Source of the DNA: Bombilactobacillus folatiphilus
GTDB lineage: Bacteria; Bacillota; Bacilli; Lactobacillales; Lactobacillaceae
Assembly (NCBI RefSeq): GCF_023380265.1
Contig: NZ_CP093366.1
Span: forward strand, 1,054,001 to 1,118,000
DNA length: 64,000 nucleotides
Direction of reading: 5' to 3'
A program made the position numbers and the translations under genes. This document shows positions 23,072-34,635 of the stretch, piece by piece; position 1 is the first letter of the stretch, and each line of letters starts with the position of its first letter. The notes under the pieces are model-generated. The model was given only the letters and a program-made list of their open reading frames with translations. It did no database searches and was not told where the DNA came from.

Positions 23072-25381
23072 TTAATGGTGGGATTTTTTAGAAACGCGTT
23101 CATACTTTCCCGAAGTATTTTTACGGTGATGATTATTTTTACGACGCTGCAAAAATTTTTCATGTTCTTCTGCGCGCCGCTTTTTCTCAGCATCGGCCCG
23201 TTCTTGCTCTTGAGATGTCAATACAGGCTCAAAATCGACCTGACGTTGCTCGGCATCAGCCCGAAGCAAGCGAACCTTAATACTTTCTCCCATTGTATAA
23301 ACCTTATGAGTTCGTTTACCAATCATGGATAAAGCTTTTTCGTTAAATTCATAATAATCATCCAGCATGTTGGAAATGTGAATCAGACCTTCTACGGTAT
23401 TTTCCAAACTGACAAACATGCCAAAACTAGTCACACCACTGATGACGCCGTCAAAAACCTGCCCCACTTTGTCAGCCATGTATTCAGCTTTTTTTAGATC
23501 ATCAACTGCTCGTTCAACATCAACCGACTTCCGCTCACAAGCAGAAGTATGCACGGCCACTTCAGGTAATTGCTCACCCCACTGATTTTGAACAGCCTCG
23601 GTCGTACCCTCATCTGCATAACTATGAATCATTCGGTGAACCATTAAATCAGGATAACGCCGAATGGGTGACGTGAAATGCGTATAGTAAGTTGCTGCCA
23701 ACCCAAAGTGTCCCAATGGATCAGGTGAATATTTAGCTTGTTGTAAACTCCGTAACAACATAGTGGTAATCACTGCTTCATGTGGCTGATCTGCAACTTT
23801 TTCTAACACTGACTGAAACATTTTTGGCGTAACATGCTTAGCATCTCCAGGAACCGTTAAGCCAAAGGAACTTGCAATTTCAAAAAAATTCTTAACTTTT
23901 TCTGGATCAGGTTGCTCGTGAACACGATATAAAAATGGCACATGCAGCTGGTTAAAATGCTCTGCAACTGTTTCATTAGCCGCCAACATAAATGATTCAA
24001 TCATTTTCTCAGCAGTACCACGTTCACGCAATTGAATATCAGTAGGATGACCCTGATCGTCAACAATAATTTGAGCTTCAGTTTCTTCAAATTCAATTGC
24101 CCCACGTTGATGACGCATTTCATACAAAATTTTGTGGAGTTGCGCCATGTCTTCGAGCATTGGAATTAATTCCTGATACTGTGCTCGAACTGTTTCATCG
24201 CCAGTCAAAATTCTATTAACATTATTATAAGTTAGTCGTGCATGTGAACGAATAACACTCGGATAAATTTCGTGATGAACCACCTCACCTTGGTCATCAA
24301 TTTCCATATCACAAGTCAAAACACAACGATCTTCATCAGGATTCAATGAGCAAATTCCGTTAGATAGGCGAAATGGCAACATCGGAATCACACGATCAAC
24401 TAAATAAGTACTCGTTCCTCGTTCATACGCTTCCTCATCCAACGCACTATCCTGCTTCACATAATGTGTAACGTCAGCAATATGCACGCCTAAATGATAA
24501 TGCCCATTTTCTAACTTCCACAAAGTCACCGCATCATCAAAATCTTTAGAATCGTCACCATCAATAGTTACTGTTATTTGATCGGTATTATCACGACGTC
24601 CTTGCCAATCCTTTGACGTTAAATGATCTGGAATTTGCTGCGCTTGTGCCAACACTTCCTGCGAAAATTCATCTTTTACATCATTTTGATAAACAATTGC
24701 TAATTCATCCACACCAGGATCATTTTTATTACCCAAAGTTTTTAGGGCAATGCCCACCATACTGCGTGGAAATTCATCGCTTGGATAAGACACAATCTCG
24801 ACTTGGACCATGTCTCCCATTTGCGGTGTAACTCCAGTTGCTTTAATAAAAACTGGATTATTGGCAATTTTCTTTTCATGGCTTTTGACATAACCGATTA
24901 AACCTGTCTTTTTGGCCTGAACATCACTATATGGCATAAATTCGCCAACCAATTGTTTTAAACCATGATCAACAATTTTGACAATTTTACCTTCTGCACC
25001 ATTATCGCCCCATGGATTAGCTGGCTTAATGATCTGTACTTCCACTTCATCGTCATTAATAGCATGTTGTGTATTCGTACGCGCAATAAAAACATCCGGT
25101 TCTTCATCGTCGTAACGTACAAAACCAAATCCTCGATCATTAGCTCGAAAATTACCCACAACTACTTGGTCCACAGTCGTCATTTGAAACTGATTATGAT
25201 CATGTGCTGTGATTTTGTTTTCACCCTCTAATACTGCCAAAGCTTTTAAAACTTCTGTATGGGCAGCTGAATCATGTATTCTTAAACGTTCAACTACTTC
25301 TTGAGCAGTATATTTTCGATCTGGATAATTCCGAAAAATTTCTAAAACATCAGAAATTAATTTATTCTTTTCTAAAGTCAT
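23072..25381 (-). CDS. rnr: Ribonuclease R
   Basis: The product has 769 residues. An N-terminal winged-helix region and cold-shock domains ([15 protein letters not shown]) precede the RNB catalytic domain, with [17 protein letters not shown] supplying the metal-binding aspartates, and a C-terminal S1 domain ([19 protein letters not shown]). A basic tail of about 40 residues follows. It is a processive 3'-5' exoribonuclease acting on structured RNA and in quality control. GGAGT precedes the ATG. It belongs to the secG-est-rnr-smpB cluster. Confidence 0.97.
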   Translation of the reverse strand: MTLEKNKLISDVLEIFRNYPDRKYTAQEVVERLRIHDSAAHTEVLKALAVLEGENKITAHDHNQFQMTTVDQVVVGNFRANDRGFGFVRYDDEEPDVFIARTNTQHAINDDEVEVQIIKPANPWGDNGAEGKIVKIVDHGLKQLVGEFMPYSDVQAKKTGLIGYVKSHEKKIANNPVFIKATGVTPQMGDMVQVEIVSYPSDEFPRSMVGIALKTLGNKNDPGVDELAIVYQNDVKDEFSQEVLAQAQQIPDHLTSKDWQGRRDNTDQITVTIDGDDSKDFDDAVTLWKLENGHYHLGVHIADVTHYVKQDSALDEEAYERGTSTYLVDRVIPMLPFRLSNGICSLNPDEDRCVLTCDMEIDDQGEVVHHEIYPSVIRSHARLTYNNVNRILTGDETVRAQYQELIPMLEDMAQLHKILYEMRHQRGAIEFEETEAQIIVDDQGHPTDIQLRERGTAEKMIESFMLAANETVAEHFNQLHVPFLYRVHEQPDPEKVKNFFEIASSFGLTVPGDAKHVTPKMFQSVLEKVADQPHEAVITTMLLRSLQQAKYSPDPLGHFGLAATYYTHFTSPIRRYPDLMVHRMIHSYADEGTTEAVQNQWGEQLPEVAVHTSACERKSVDVERAVDDLKKAEYMADKVGQVFDGVISGVTSFGMFVSLENTVEGLIHISNMLDDYYEFNEKALSMIGKRTHKVYTMGESIKVRLLRADAEQRQVDFEPVLTSQEQERADAEKKRRAEEHEKFLQRRKNNHHRKNTSGKYERVSKKSHH

Positions 25382-25398
25382 TAAATATTACTCCTAAT

Positions 25399-26136
25399 TT
25401 ACAATAAAAACTGACTCAAATCCTGCTCCAACTGTGCTCTTGCTTGATTAACAGTAATCACATGACCAGCGTTTGGATAACAATGAAAACTAACCTGTTG
25501 AAGAGGAAAACGCGTCTGTAATTTTTTGGCTGCACTCAACGCCACCATTTGGTCCTTTTGACCATGACCAATAAACAACGGTTGCTTAATCTGGCTTAAT
25601 TGTGCTTGCACATCCATAGCTGTTTGTTGAATCTGTGCTAACATTTGCGGTAACAATTGCTCAATTAACCGTTTACGCTGTTTTTTTTGAATTAACGTTA
25701 ATTCCTGTTGTTGTTCTAAATATTCATTATACTGATAAAAACCAGCACCAACATTGGTAAAATCACTACCAAAGACAGGGCAACCCAAAACCGCACCACT
25801 TTCCAGTTGTGGATAATGAGCTAATGCTTTCAACGCAAACAAACTGCCCAAAGAAAGTCCTACAACACTAACTGGACCTGTTTTACGCTGAAATACAAAT
25901 TCTAACGCTTTTTGTGTATTAGACCACCACTGATCAGGATCGCCCTGTCGTAAAATATCTAGTGAATTCAGCGTCCCATGTCCTTGAAATAATGGTAAAT
26001 ACGAACTAACATTTTTCTTGGCAAAGTAACGACTGAACGCGCGAAAATCATTAGGACTGCCCGTAAAAGAATGTAAAAAAATAATAGTTCGCTCACCTTG
26101 ATCAACAAAAAAAGTTTGCGGTGGAACTCTTCTCAT
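25399..26136 (-). CDS. Carboxylesterase-type alpha/beta hydrolase (Est)
   Basis: The product has 245 residues. HSFTGSPNDFRAF gives the oxyanion loop, GLSLGS the nucleophilic Ser elbow (about residue 95), HGQKDQMV the Asp and NAGHVI the His. It matches the small Est30-like carboxylesterases that sit between secG and rnr in many Bacilli. The natural ester is unknown. It lies 17 nt upstream of rnr. Confidence 0.9.
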   Translation of the reverse strand: MRRVPPQTFFVDQGERTIIFLHSFTGSPNDFRAFSRYFAKKNVSSYLPLFQGHGTLNSLDILRQGDPDQWWSNTQKALEFVFQRKTGPVSVVGLSLGSLFALKALAHYPQLESGAVLGCPVFGSDFTNVGAGFYQYNEYLEQQQELTLIQKKQRKRLIEQLLPQMLAQIQQTAMDVQAQLSQIKQPLFIGHGQKDQMVALSAAKKLQTRFPLQQVSFHCYPNAGHVITVNQARAQLEQDLSQFLL

Positions 26137-26160
26137 TTTCTTCGCCTCATAACTCTAAAT

Positions 26161-26187
26161 AAAAAAATCCTGCTGCTATACAACAGG
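26161..26187 (-). terminator. Intra-operon terminator between secG and est
   Basis: On the minus strand CCTGTTG and CAGCAGG pair around the loop TATAG, followed by ATTTTTTT. It lies 15 nt after the secG stop and 25 nt before the est start, so it would attenuate rather than separate the cluster unless est has its own promoter. Confidence 0.7.
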
Positions 26188-26201
26188 AGGACAAATTAAT
26201 T

Positions 26202-26438
26202 TTATTTTGATGACATAAAAGCCAACGCAAGCGCACAGACAAAGAAAATAATCGCTAGAATCATAGTAACTTTTTCCATAAATGCTTCAAAACCACGTTT
26301 TTTCTGAGTGCTAAATAAATCACCAGCACCACCAGAAAGAGCATTCAAAGCATCTTGTTGTTTTTGTGGTTGCATCATAACGGCAATAACAATCAAAATA
26401 GAATCAATAACTAAAATCGTTGTTAGTAAACTGTACAC
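26202..26438 (-). CDS. secG: Protein translocase subunit SecG
   Basis: The product has 78 residues with two membrane helices (about 3-22 and 55-75) and the conserved loop ALSGGAGDLFSTQKKRG. It stimulates SecYE-SecA protein export; secA is also in this window. The start is GTG at 26438, with GGAGG nine nt upstream. The 214-bp gap to eno contains the eno terminator and no other gene. Confidence 0.95.
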   Translation of the reverse strand: MYSLLTTILVIDSILIVIAVMMQPQKQQDALNALSGGAGDLFSTQKKRGFEAFMEKVTMILAIIFFVCALALAFMSSK

Positions 26439-26585
26439 GTTGTATAACCTCCGCTATTGCACTATTTCACTATTTCTAGAATAACATAAAGACTAAGTAT
26501 TTACTAGATGTTACCTTGAATCGTTCTTATTAAAAACCACGGATAAATCATCTATGGTTAAAAGCCCATAAAATTTTGCCCAAAT

Positions 26586-26634
26586 AAAAAAATATCCAAA
26601 ACAATGATAGAAATCATCGCTTCAGATATTTTTA
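26586..26634 (-). terminator. Terminator after eno
   Basis: The minus strand has arms beginning AAATATCTGAAGCGATGAT and ending ATCATTGTTTTGGATATTT, followed by TTTT. It lies just past the eno stop codon. Confidence 0.8.
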
Positions 26635-26652
26635 AAAGATTAATTTTTAAAA

Positions 26653-27963
<1,311 letters not shown>

Positions 27964-28016
27964 TTAAATGATCAACCAACTTAATTTTAACATTTAAGTT
28001 AACCTAATTAAATATC

Positions 28017-28793
<777 letters not shown>

Positions 28794-30008
28794 TTATTTA
28801 TTAGAAATTGAAGCAATTCCAGGTAATTCTTTACCTTCCAAGTATTCCAAGGAAGCACCACCACCAGTAGAAATATGGCTTAACTTATCAGCAATTCCTA
28901 ATTGTTGAGCAGCTGCAGTAGAATCACCACCACCAACGATTGTTGTGGCATCTTGCAAATCACCTAAAGCACGACCAATTTGCAAAGTACCTTCGGCAAA
29001 GTTACTCATTTCAAACGCACCCATTGGTCCGTTCCAAACAACCGTCTTAGCACCCTTCAAAGTGTCCTCAAACAATTTAATTGTTTTTGGTCCAATATCC
29101 AATGCCATCATGTCATCAGGAATATCCACACCGTCAGTTACTTCATGATGTGCATCGTTCGAAAATTCAGTGGCAACCACATGGTCAACCGGTAAAACAA
29201 TCTTATCGCCAGCTTTAGCTAATAATTCTTTAGCCATTGGCACACGATCTTCTTCAAACAAGGATTTACCAATCTTATGGCCTTGAGCGGCTAGGAAAGT
29301 ATAAGCCATCCCGCCACCGATAATGATATGGTCAGATTTTGGAATCAAGTTTTCGATCACGGCAATTTTGTCAGAAACCTTAGCGCCACCTAGAATTGTG
29401 ACAAAAGGATGCACTGGGTTTTCCACAGCATTACCTAAAAACTTAATTTCTTTTTCCATCAAGAAACCAGCCGCAACAGGCTTACTTTCAGCTTTCATGG
29501 CATCTGCAATTCCAACATTAGAAGCGTGGGCACGATGCGCAGTTCCAAAAGCATCATTCACAAAAACATCACCTAAAGAAGCCCAGTATTGACCTAATTT
29601 AGGATCGTTCTTGCTTTCACGCTTACCAAAATCATTATCAATATCTTGGAAACGTGTATTTTCTAACATTACAACGTCGCCATCTTGCATTTTGGCAACA
29701 GCAGCTTGTACTTCTGATCCTTCATTAGTTGGGATAAATTGAACATCTTGACCCAAAAGTTCACTTAAGCGTTCCGCCACTGGACGTAAGCTTAATTCTT
29801 TCTTGTCAGCATCACTTTTAATTCGACCTAAATGTGATAAAAGAATTAACTTGCCGTTATGTTCCAAAACATACTTAATAGTGGGTAATGCTGCCACAAT
29901 ACGATTATCGTTAGTAATCTTGCCATCTTTAATAGGAACATTAAAATCAGCCCGCATTACAACTTTTTTGCCGTTAACATCAACGTCAGAAACAATTAAT
30001 TTTGCCAT
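28794..30008 (-). CDS. pgk: Phosphoglycerate kinase
   Basis: The product has 404 residues. [14 protein letters not shown], the SHLGR motif and the C-terminal [18 protein letters not shown] are typical. It makes ATP from 1,3-bisphosphoglycerate. AGGAGG precedes the ATG. A strong terminator separates it from gap, so it may depend on read-through or on an unseen promoter. Confidence 0.98.
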   Translation of the reverse strand: MAKLIVSDVDVNGKKVVMRADFNVPIKDGKITNDNRIVAALPTIKYVLEHNGKLILLSHLGRIKSDADKKELSLRPVAERLSELLGQDVQFIPTNEGSEVQAAVAKMQDGDVVMLENTRFQDIDNDFGKRESKNDPKLGQYWASLGDVFVNDAFGTAHRAHASNVGIADAMKAESKPVAAGFLMEKEIKFLGNAVENPVHPFVTILGGAKVSDKIAVIENLIPKSDHIIIGGGMAYTFLAAQGHKIGKSLFEEDRVPMAKELLAKAGDKIVLPVDHVVATEFSNDAHHEVTDGVDIPDDMMALDIGPKTIKLFEDTLKGAKTVVWNGPMGAFEMSNFAEGTLQIGRALGDLQDATTIVGGGDSTAAAQQLGIADKLSHISTGGGASLEYLEGKELPGIASISNK

Positions 30009-30031
30009 TTATTGGCCTCCTAAATTCAATT

Positions 30032-30063
30032 AAAAAAGCAGAAGGAGAAATCCTCCCTCCGCC
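30032..30063 (-). terminator. Terminator or attenuator between gap and pgk
   Basis: On the minus strand GCGGAGGGAG pairs with CTCCTTCTGC over ten positions (two G-U), loop GATTT, then TTTTTT. It lies 36 nt after the gap stop and 24 nt before the pgk start. It would set higher transcript levels for cggR-gap than for pgk-tpiA-eno. Confidence 0.8.
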
Positions 30064-30098
30064 TTCTTCAAGTAATTCATCTACTATGAACTAAGGTA

Positions 30099-31118
30099 TT
30101 ACAACATACTTGCAAATTTTTGCAAAGTACGGATCATTTGGGCTGTAAAGCCTGATTCATTGTCGTACCAAGCAACAACTTTAACAACTTGGTCACCGTT
30201 AGAACCTTCAACCACTTGTGTTTGAGTTGGATCAAAGACGGAACCAAATTCTGTACCAATGATATCGGATGAAACAATTTCATCATCATTGTAACCAAAT
30301 GATTCGTTACCATCAGTAACTTTCTTAACAGCAGCATTAACTTCATCAGCTGTAACTTTCTTGTCCAAAATAGCAACTAATTCAGTTAAAGAACCTGTAA
30401 TAACTGGAACACGTTGTGCATGACCATCAAGTTTACCCTTCAATTCAGGAATAACCAAGCCAATAGCTTTAGCAGCACCTGTTGAATGAGGAATGATGTT
30501 TTGAGCAGCAGCACGGGCATTACGCTTGTTACCACCACGATCAGGACCATCTTGTAATTTTTGAGTAGCTGTATAAGCATGGATTGTTGTCATTGTACCA
30601 GTTTGGATACCAAAAGCATCATTCAAAGCTTTAGCAGCTGGTGCTAAACAGTTTGTAGTACACGAAGCAGCAGAAATAATTTGATCATCTTTTGTAATTG
30701 TGTCGTCATTTACACCATAGACAACGGTCTTTAAATCACCAGCAGGTGCGGAGATAAGAACTTTCTTAGCGCCAGCATCAATATGAGCTTGTGATTTTTC
30801 TTTGGATGTGTAGAAACCAGTACTTTCAAGAACTAATTCAACACCATCATTCTTAACCCAAGGAATGTTACGAGCATCTGATTCTGCATAAACAGGGATC
30901 TTCTTACCATCGATTACGATTGCATCATCTGTAGCAGAAACTTCGTGTTTGAAGTTACCATGAGCTGTATCATATTTTAATAAATGTGCCAACATATCTG
31001 GAGATGTTAAGTCGTTGATTGCAACAACTTCCAAGTCACCATTTGCAACTTCATAAATACGACGTAATGCTAAACGACCAATACGTCCGAAACCGTTAAT
31101 ACCTACTTTTGTAGCCAT
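30099..31118 (-). CDS. gap: Glyceraldehyde-3-phosphate dehydrogenase (type I)
   Basis: The product has 339 residues. The NAD-binding [15 protein letters not shown] starts at residue 6, and the catalytic [12 protein letters not shown] holds the active Cys (about residue 155). It oxidises glyceraldehyde 3-phosphate in glycolysis. GGAGG precedes the ATG. Codon choice looks biased toward preferred codons, as expected of a highly expressed gene. It follows cggR, which controls it in related bacteria. Confidence 0.98.
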   Translation of the reverse strand: MATKVGINGFGRIGRLALRRIYEVANGDLEVVAINDLTSPDMLAHLLKYDTAHGNFKHEVSATDDAIVIDGKKIPVYAESDARNIPWVKNDGVELVLESTGFYTSKEKSQAHIDAGAKKVLISAPAGDLKTVVYGVNDDTITKDDQIISAASCTTNCLAPAAKALNDAFGIQTGTMTTIHAYTATQKLQDGPDRGGNKRNARAAAQNIIPHSTGAAKAIGLVIPELKGKLDGHAQRVPVITGSLTELVAILDKKVTADEVNAAVKKVTDGNESFGYNDDEIVSSDIIGTEFGSVFDPTQTQVVEGSNGDQVVKVVAWYDNESGFTAQMIRTLQKFASML

Positions 31119-31156
31119 GTAAGATTTCCTCCTTCAGGAAAAATAAAATATTTATT

Positions 31157-32194
31157 TTAAAGGTCATTATCCCTTAAAATCGCTTCTGAGGCTGCCTCAT
31201 CGGTAATTAATACCGTTTGATGAGGAGCAATTTTCATATATGAACAAATTGCCGTAGCTTTAATCGCACCACCCGCAATTGCAATCACATGTGAAACATT
31301 AGTAAGATCCGAGACCTGCAAACCAACCTTCGGTATCTTATAAACAACCTTGCCCTTCGCATCCAAAAAAACACCAAAAGCTTCCGAAACAGCTTGTTTT
31401 TGTGTCAATAACTTCTTTTCGGATGCAGACATATTGCGCCGATTAGCCATTGTAGCTGCTCGACCAATACTATGAATGACAACATTGCTCTGATTAATCA
31501 AATCTAACACTGTCTTCACTACCGGTTCTTTTAAAAGTGGCGAAACACTTTGGGCACTAATATCCTCCGGAATATACAATACCCGATAGCGACCACCACT
31601 ATGATAGGCCATTTCAGCACAAATGGTATTAGCCTGAATGGAGAACTGCTCACCCAAACCACCACGGGCTGGCACAAATAATAAATCTCGATTCTTAGAT
31701 AACTGCGGTGACAACGCTTGAGCCACGGCAGCCATCGTCGTACCACCCATCACAGCAATAGTAGAATTACCCACAGGCAAAACTTGTGTCAACAATTGAT
31801 TCAACTCTTGTCCCATGAGTTCCAAAATTTTTTGATGATGATTACTATCACCTGGAACAATTATGACACGTTCAATCCCTAAAAAGGAAGCCAAACGTTC
31901 TGCTGCAACCGAGTTGTTTTTTAATTTACCAACAACAATATCCAACTGAGCAATTACTTCACTACCCTTGGGGGTCAACATCATGCCTGATTTGGAAGAA
32001 CTAATTAAGCCACTAGTTTTAAACAAATCTGTTTCCCGCCGCAAAACTCGTTCAGAAATATCTAATTCACTGGCCAAAGTTCTTCGACCAATAGGCTGCA
32101 TCCATAAAACACTTTGTAAAATATGATATCTCTGTTGTACCGTTCTTAAAAAATCAGGTGCAATAGATTCAATCCAGCCTAAATCATTATCCAT
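31157..32194 (-). CDS. cggR: Central glycolytic genes regulator CggR (SorC family)
   Basis: The product has 345 residues. An N-terminal helix-turn-helix (EPIGRR-like QPIGRRTLASELDISERVLRRE) is followed by a SorC sugar-phosphate-binding domain with VMGGTTMAAVA. In Bacillus the repressor is released by fructose-1,6-bisphosphate. The frame is open back to a TTG at 32290, but the start at 32194 matches the known CggR N-terminus, and the operator at 32215-32250 then lies between promoter and gene. The site lacks a clear Shine-Dalgarno sequence, so the start is likely rather than certain. Confidence 0.92.
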   Translation of the reverse strand: MDNDLGWIESIAPDFLRTVQQRYHILQSVLWMQPIGRRTLASELDISERVLRRETDLFKTSGLISSSKSGMMLTPKGSEVIAQLDIVVGKLKNNSVAAERLASFLGIERVIIVPGDSNHHQKILELMGQELNQLLTQVLPVGNSTIAVMGGTTMAAVAQALSPQLSKNRDLLFVPARGGLGEQFSIQANTICAEMAYHSGGRYRVLYIPEDISAQSVSPLLKEPVVKTVLDLINQSNVVIHSIGRAATMANRRNMSASEKKLLTQKQAVSEAFGVFLDAKGKVVYKIPKVGLQVSDLTNVSHVIAIAGGAIKATAICSYMKIAPHQTVLITDEAASEAILRDNDL

Positions 32195-32214
32195 TTGATC
32201 GAATTTTGAGGCGG

Positions 32215-32250
32215 GTCTGTTTTCGTCCCTGTATGGCATATTAGGACCCA
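32215..32250 (-). promoter_or_regulatory. CggR operator (two tandem half sites)
   Basis: On the minus strand TGGGTC-N6-TGCC-N4-AGGGAC-N6-AGAC follows the spacing of the Bacillus CggR operator CGGGAC-N6-TGTC-N4-CGGGAC-N6-TGTC exactly, with 20 bp between half-site starts. It is downstream of the promoter at 32302-32330, as a roadblock operator would be. Identity is inferred from the spacing and partial base match. Confidence 0.7.
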
Positions 32251-32301
32251 TCCAATCAAAAAAATATATGTGAGCAAGTAACTCACTCAACTCACAACAA
32301 A

Positions 32302-32330
32302 ATTATAACAATAATGTATTCAATTTGCAA
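32302..32330 (-). promoter_or_regulatory. Promoter of the cggR-gap operon
   Basis: On the minus strand -35 TTGCAA (32325-32330) is separated by exactly 17 bp from -10 TATAAT (32302-32307). Transcription would start near 32295, giving a leader of about 100 nt that contains the CggR operator. Confidence 0.78.
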
Positions 32331-32356
32331 TAAAACATGTTTTAACCAAAAGAAAA

Positions 32357-32388
32357 CAAAAAGTGCCCCGCCATAACGACGGAACACC
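32357..32388 (-). terminator. Terminator after tRNA-Arg
   Basis: On the minus strand GTGTTCCGTC pairs fully with GGCGGGGCAC (with G-U pairs), loop GTTAT, then TTTTTGTTTTC. It begins 8 nt past the tRNA 3' end and keeps its transcript out of the cggR promoter. Confidence 0.82.
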
Positions 32389-32395
32389 TAATTAA

Positions 32396-32467
32396 TGCGT
32401 CACCTGGGAGTCGAACCCAGATCCCAAGAACCGGAATCTTGTGTGCTATCCATTACACTAGCGACGC
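32396..32467 (-). tRNA. tRNA-Arg (CCG)
   Basis: This is a 72-nt minus-strand cloverleaf with acceptor GCGTCGC/GTGACGC and anticodon loop TTCCGGT giving CCG. The discriminator is A and CCA is not encoded. It is a solitary tRNA gene with its own terminator. Confidence 0.95.
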
Positions 32468-32675
32468 AATACAAGGTGATATTATACACGTCTCTGAAAC
32501 ATTTGACAATACCCAAATATTTTTTTCAAAAAGAAAAACAATGGATAAGTCCATTATCAGCACACATTTCAGCTTGAATCAAAGCTTCCCCGTTGATTCT
32601 AATTGAGCAAAATAGCTTTTAAAATTTACAATCATGTGTATACTAATTGATGAATCAATAACTGGAGGTTTTGTT

Positions 32676-33233
32676 ATGACAAAAAAAATCGGTATTATTG
32701 TTGGTAGTTTGCGTAAAAAATCTTATTCTAAAGCAATTGCCAAAGCAATGGCAAAAATGTTTCCTGAAGGGTATGAAACAACGTTCATTCAAATCGGTGA
32801 TTTACCCTTCTTTAACCAAGATTTTGAAGATGGTGAGCTAGCTGAACCACAAAGCTACGCTACTTTTAGAAATCAAGTCAAAGATGTAGATGCTATATTA
32901 TTTGTTACTCCCGAATATAATCGGAGTGTTCCGGCTGTTTTGAAAAACGCAATTGACGTCGGCTCACGTCCCTACGGTCAAAGTATTTGGGACGGCAAAC
33001 CAGCTGCTATTATCAGTGAAACTCCCGGTTCAACTGGAGCCTTCGGCGCAAATCATCATTTACGACAATCGTTAGTTTTTTTAAATATGCCAACTTTGCA
33101 GCAACCTGAAGCTTATCTAGGCGGTGTCAGCAACTATATTTCTGAAACTGATGGTTCAATTACTAATAAAGGTACAAAAAAGTTCTTACAATCCATCGTG
33201 GATGCGTTCGTAGAATTGATTCAGCGCTATTAA
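32676..33233 (+). CDS. NADPH-dependent FMN reductase family flavoprotein
   Basis: The product has 185 residues. GSLRKKSYSKAIAKAM is the FMN phosphate-binding loop, TPEYNRSVPAVLKNAIDVGSR is the conserved flavin-contact segment, and a TPGSTGAFG loop follows. These cytoplasmic enzymes reduce FMN, quinones or azo compounds with NAD(P)H; the substrate is not decidable here. The start at 32676 follows GGAGG by 7 nt. It is a single gene ending in a strong terminator. Confidence 0.9.
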   Translation: MTKKIGIIVGSLRKKSYSKAIAKAMAKMFPEGYETTFIQIGDLPFFNQDFEDGELAEPQSYATFRNQVKDVDAILFVTPEYNRSVPAVLKNAIDVGSRPYGQSIWDGKPAAIISETPGSTGAFGANHHLRQSLVFLNMPTLQQPEAYLGGVSNYISETDGSITNKGTKKFLQSIVDAFVELIQRY

Positions 33234-33259
33234 AACTCACTATCTTAATCAACTCTATT

Positions 33260-33287
33260 AAAGCCTGCCAATTAGCAGGCTTTTTGC
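33260..33287 (+). terminator. Terminator after the FMN reductase gene
   Basis: AAAGCCTGC pairs with GCAGGCTTT around the loop CAATTA, followed by TTTTGCTTT. The inverted repeat is perfect. Confidence 0.9.
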
Positions 33288-33308
33288 TTTATGATCAAGA
33301 CTTGCCAG

Positions 33309-33336
33309 TTGACTTTTTTCAAATATATGATAAATT
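33309..33336 (+). promoter_or_regulatory. clpP promoter
   Basis: TTGACT (33309-33314) is followed after 16 bp by TAAATT (33331-33336). The -10 abuts the CIRCE-like element, so repressor bound there would cover the transcription start. Confidence 0.6.
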
Positions 33337-33361
33337 AGCAAAGTAAACACTAGAGTGCTAA
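33335..33361 (+). promoter_or_regulatory. Degenerate CIRCE element (HrcA site) upstream of clpP
   Basis: The CIRCE consensus is TTAGCACTC-N9-GAGTGCTAA. Here the right half GAGTGCTAA is perfect, the spacer is exactly 9 nt, and the left half reads TTAGCAAAG (6 of 9). HrcA control of clpP is therefore likely, possibly weaker than at groESL or dnaK. A full CtsR site was not found. Confidence 0.68.
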
Positions 33362-33380
33362 TTATATAGGAGGCTTTATA

Positions 33381-33965
33381 ATGTTAGTTCCTACGGTTAT
33401 TGAACAAAATTCTCGCGGTGAACGCGCTTATGATATTTATTCACGTTTGTTAAAAGATCGAATTATTATGTTATCCGGTGAAGTCAATGATGATTTGGCT
33501 AATACAGTCATTGCCCAATTGCTCTTCTTAGATGCCCAGGATTCTGAAAAAGATATTTATATGTATATTAACTCCCCTGGTGGTTCGGTAACTGCTGGTT
33601 TGGCAATTATGGATACCATGAACTTCGTCAAAGCTGATGTTCAAACCATTGCGATGGGAATGGCCGCTTCAATGGCAAGTGTGTTATTATCATCTGGTAC
33701 AAAAGGCAAACGGTTTGCTTTGCCAAACTCAACCGTGTTAATTCACCAACCTTCTGGCGGTGCGCAAGGTCAACAAACTGAAATTGAAATTGTGGCTGAA
33801 GAAATTTTGAAAACACGGAAACGTTTGAACAAGATTTTGGCAGACAATTCTGGTCAAGATATTGAAAAACTAGAACGTGACACAGAACGTGACAATTATT
33901 TGACCGCTCAAGAGGCTAAAGATTACGGTCTAATTGATGATGTAATGACTAATAGCGAAAAATAA
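33381..33965 (+). CDS. clpP: ATP-dependent Clp protease proteolytic subunit ClpP
   Basis: The product has 194 residues, full length. The catalytic Ser lies in [15 protein letters not shown], the His in LIHQPSGG and the Asp in [11 protein letters not shown]. Fourteen subunits form the degradation chamber that works with ClpC, ClpE or ClpX. AGGAGG precedes the ATG. It lies alone on the plus strand, with a CIRCE-like operator and its own terminator. Confidence 0.98.
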   Translation: MLVPTVIEQNSRGERAYDIYSRLLKDRIIMLSGEVNDDLANTVIAQLLFLDAQDSEKDIYMYINSPGGSVTAGLAIMDTMNFVKADVQTIAMGMAASMASVLLSSGTKGKRFALPNSTVLIHQPSGGAQGQQTEIEIVAEEILKTRKRLNKILADNSGQDIEKLERDTERDNYLTAQEAKDYGLIDDVMTNSEK

Positions 33966-33976
33966 ATACAATTCTC

Positions 33977-34003
33977 AAAAGCACGTTTAAAACGTGCTTT
34001 TTT
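33977..34003. terminator. Terminator after clpP, possibly bidirectional
   Basis: AAAAGCACGTTT pairs with AAACGTGCTTTT and is followed by TT; A-rich flank on the left also allows action on the minus-strand gene that ends at 34018. Confidence 0.88.
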
Positions 34004-34017
34004 ATACATAAATTTAA

Positions 34018-34587
34018 CTAAAAAACCCTATTTTCCGTGATAATCAAGTCAGCAACCTGATCATGGGGTAAGACAGGAATATGCCGTGTCAAAAGTTCTG
34101 CAAAACAAAGTATCACAACCAAATTATGACGAGTCTTCCTTGCCAAGTAACGGTCATAATAACCACCTCCGTATCCCAGACGATCTCCTTGTAAATTACA
34201 GGTGAGACAAGGCATGACAATCAAATCTAATTCAGACAAAGGCACAATTTACGCAGAGCGCTGCGGTTCCCAAAGCCCATAACGATTCGTTCGTAATGCT
34301 TGCCAATCCCTAAAAGACCGTGCCTGCATCTGGTGATGCGGATAAATGCGCGGTAATGTCACCATTTTGGCTTGGTTCATTGCATGATTAATTAAATCGG
34401 TAGTTGCAATTTCGGTTTTGACACCTACATAAGTCAACAAGCACCGACTAGTTAAATATTGCGGTAAAGTCAATAAATTCGTCATGATTTGTTGTGTAGC
34501 CTGTTTACGGTAACTAGGATCTAATTGTGAGCGTTGTTGTAAAGTTCGTTGCCGCAGCTGTTCCTTTTGTTGGTCAAATTCATTCAT
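34018..34587 (-). pseudogene. 5-formyltetrahydrofolate cyclo-ligase, interrupted by an in-frame stop
   Basis: The frame from 34587 encodes 112 residues ending WEPQRSA and then meets TAA at 34249-34251. Reading on in the same frame gives PLSELDLIVMPCL and the diagnostic RLGYGGGYYDRYL motif to a stop at 34018. Together about 189 residues are present, the normal length of the enzyme, which makes 5,10-methenyl-THF from folinate with ATP. No frameshift is needed, only one nonsense codon. The second half has no ribosome binding site of its own. It is a recent pseudogene, a sequencing error, or read-through. Confidence 0.85.
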
Positions 34588-34604
34588 CTTTTCACCTTGG
34601 AAAA

Positions 34605-34635
34605 CAAAAAAGTCATTCGCTTAAAACAAATGACT
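34605..34635 (-). terminator. Terminator overlapping the end of the DUF4176 gene
   Basis: On the minus strand AGTCATTTG and GAATGACT pair around the loop TTTTAAGC, followed by TTTTTTG. The stop codon at 34621 lies in the loop. Confidence 0.75.

Noticed and set aside
29803..30033. Plus-strand open frames opposite pgk, gap, eno and uvrA
   Set aside because: They are shadows of strongly biased coding sequence on the other strand and lack ribosome binding sites.
33309..33324. CtsR operator at clpP
   Set aside because: Only one GTCAA-type half site is visible; the tandem heptamers separated by 3 nt are not present.
34018..34245. A separate 75-residue gene beginning at the GTG after the in-frame stop
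   Set aside because: It is the C-terminal half of the cyclo-ligase in the same frame, with no ribosome binding site.
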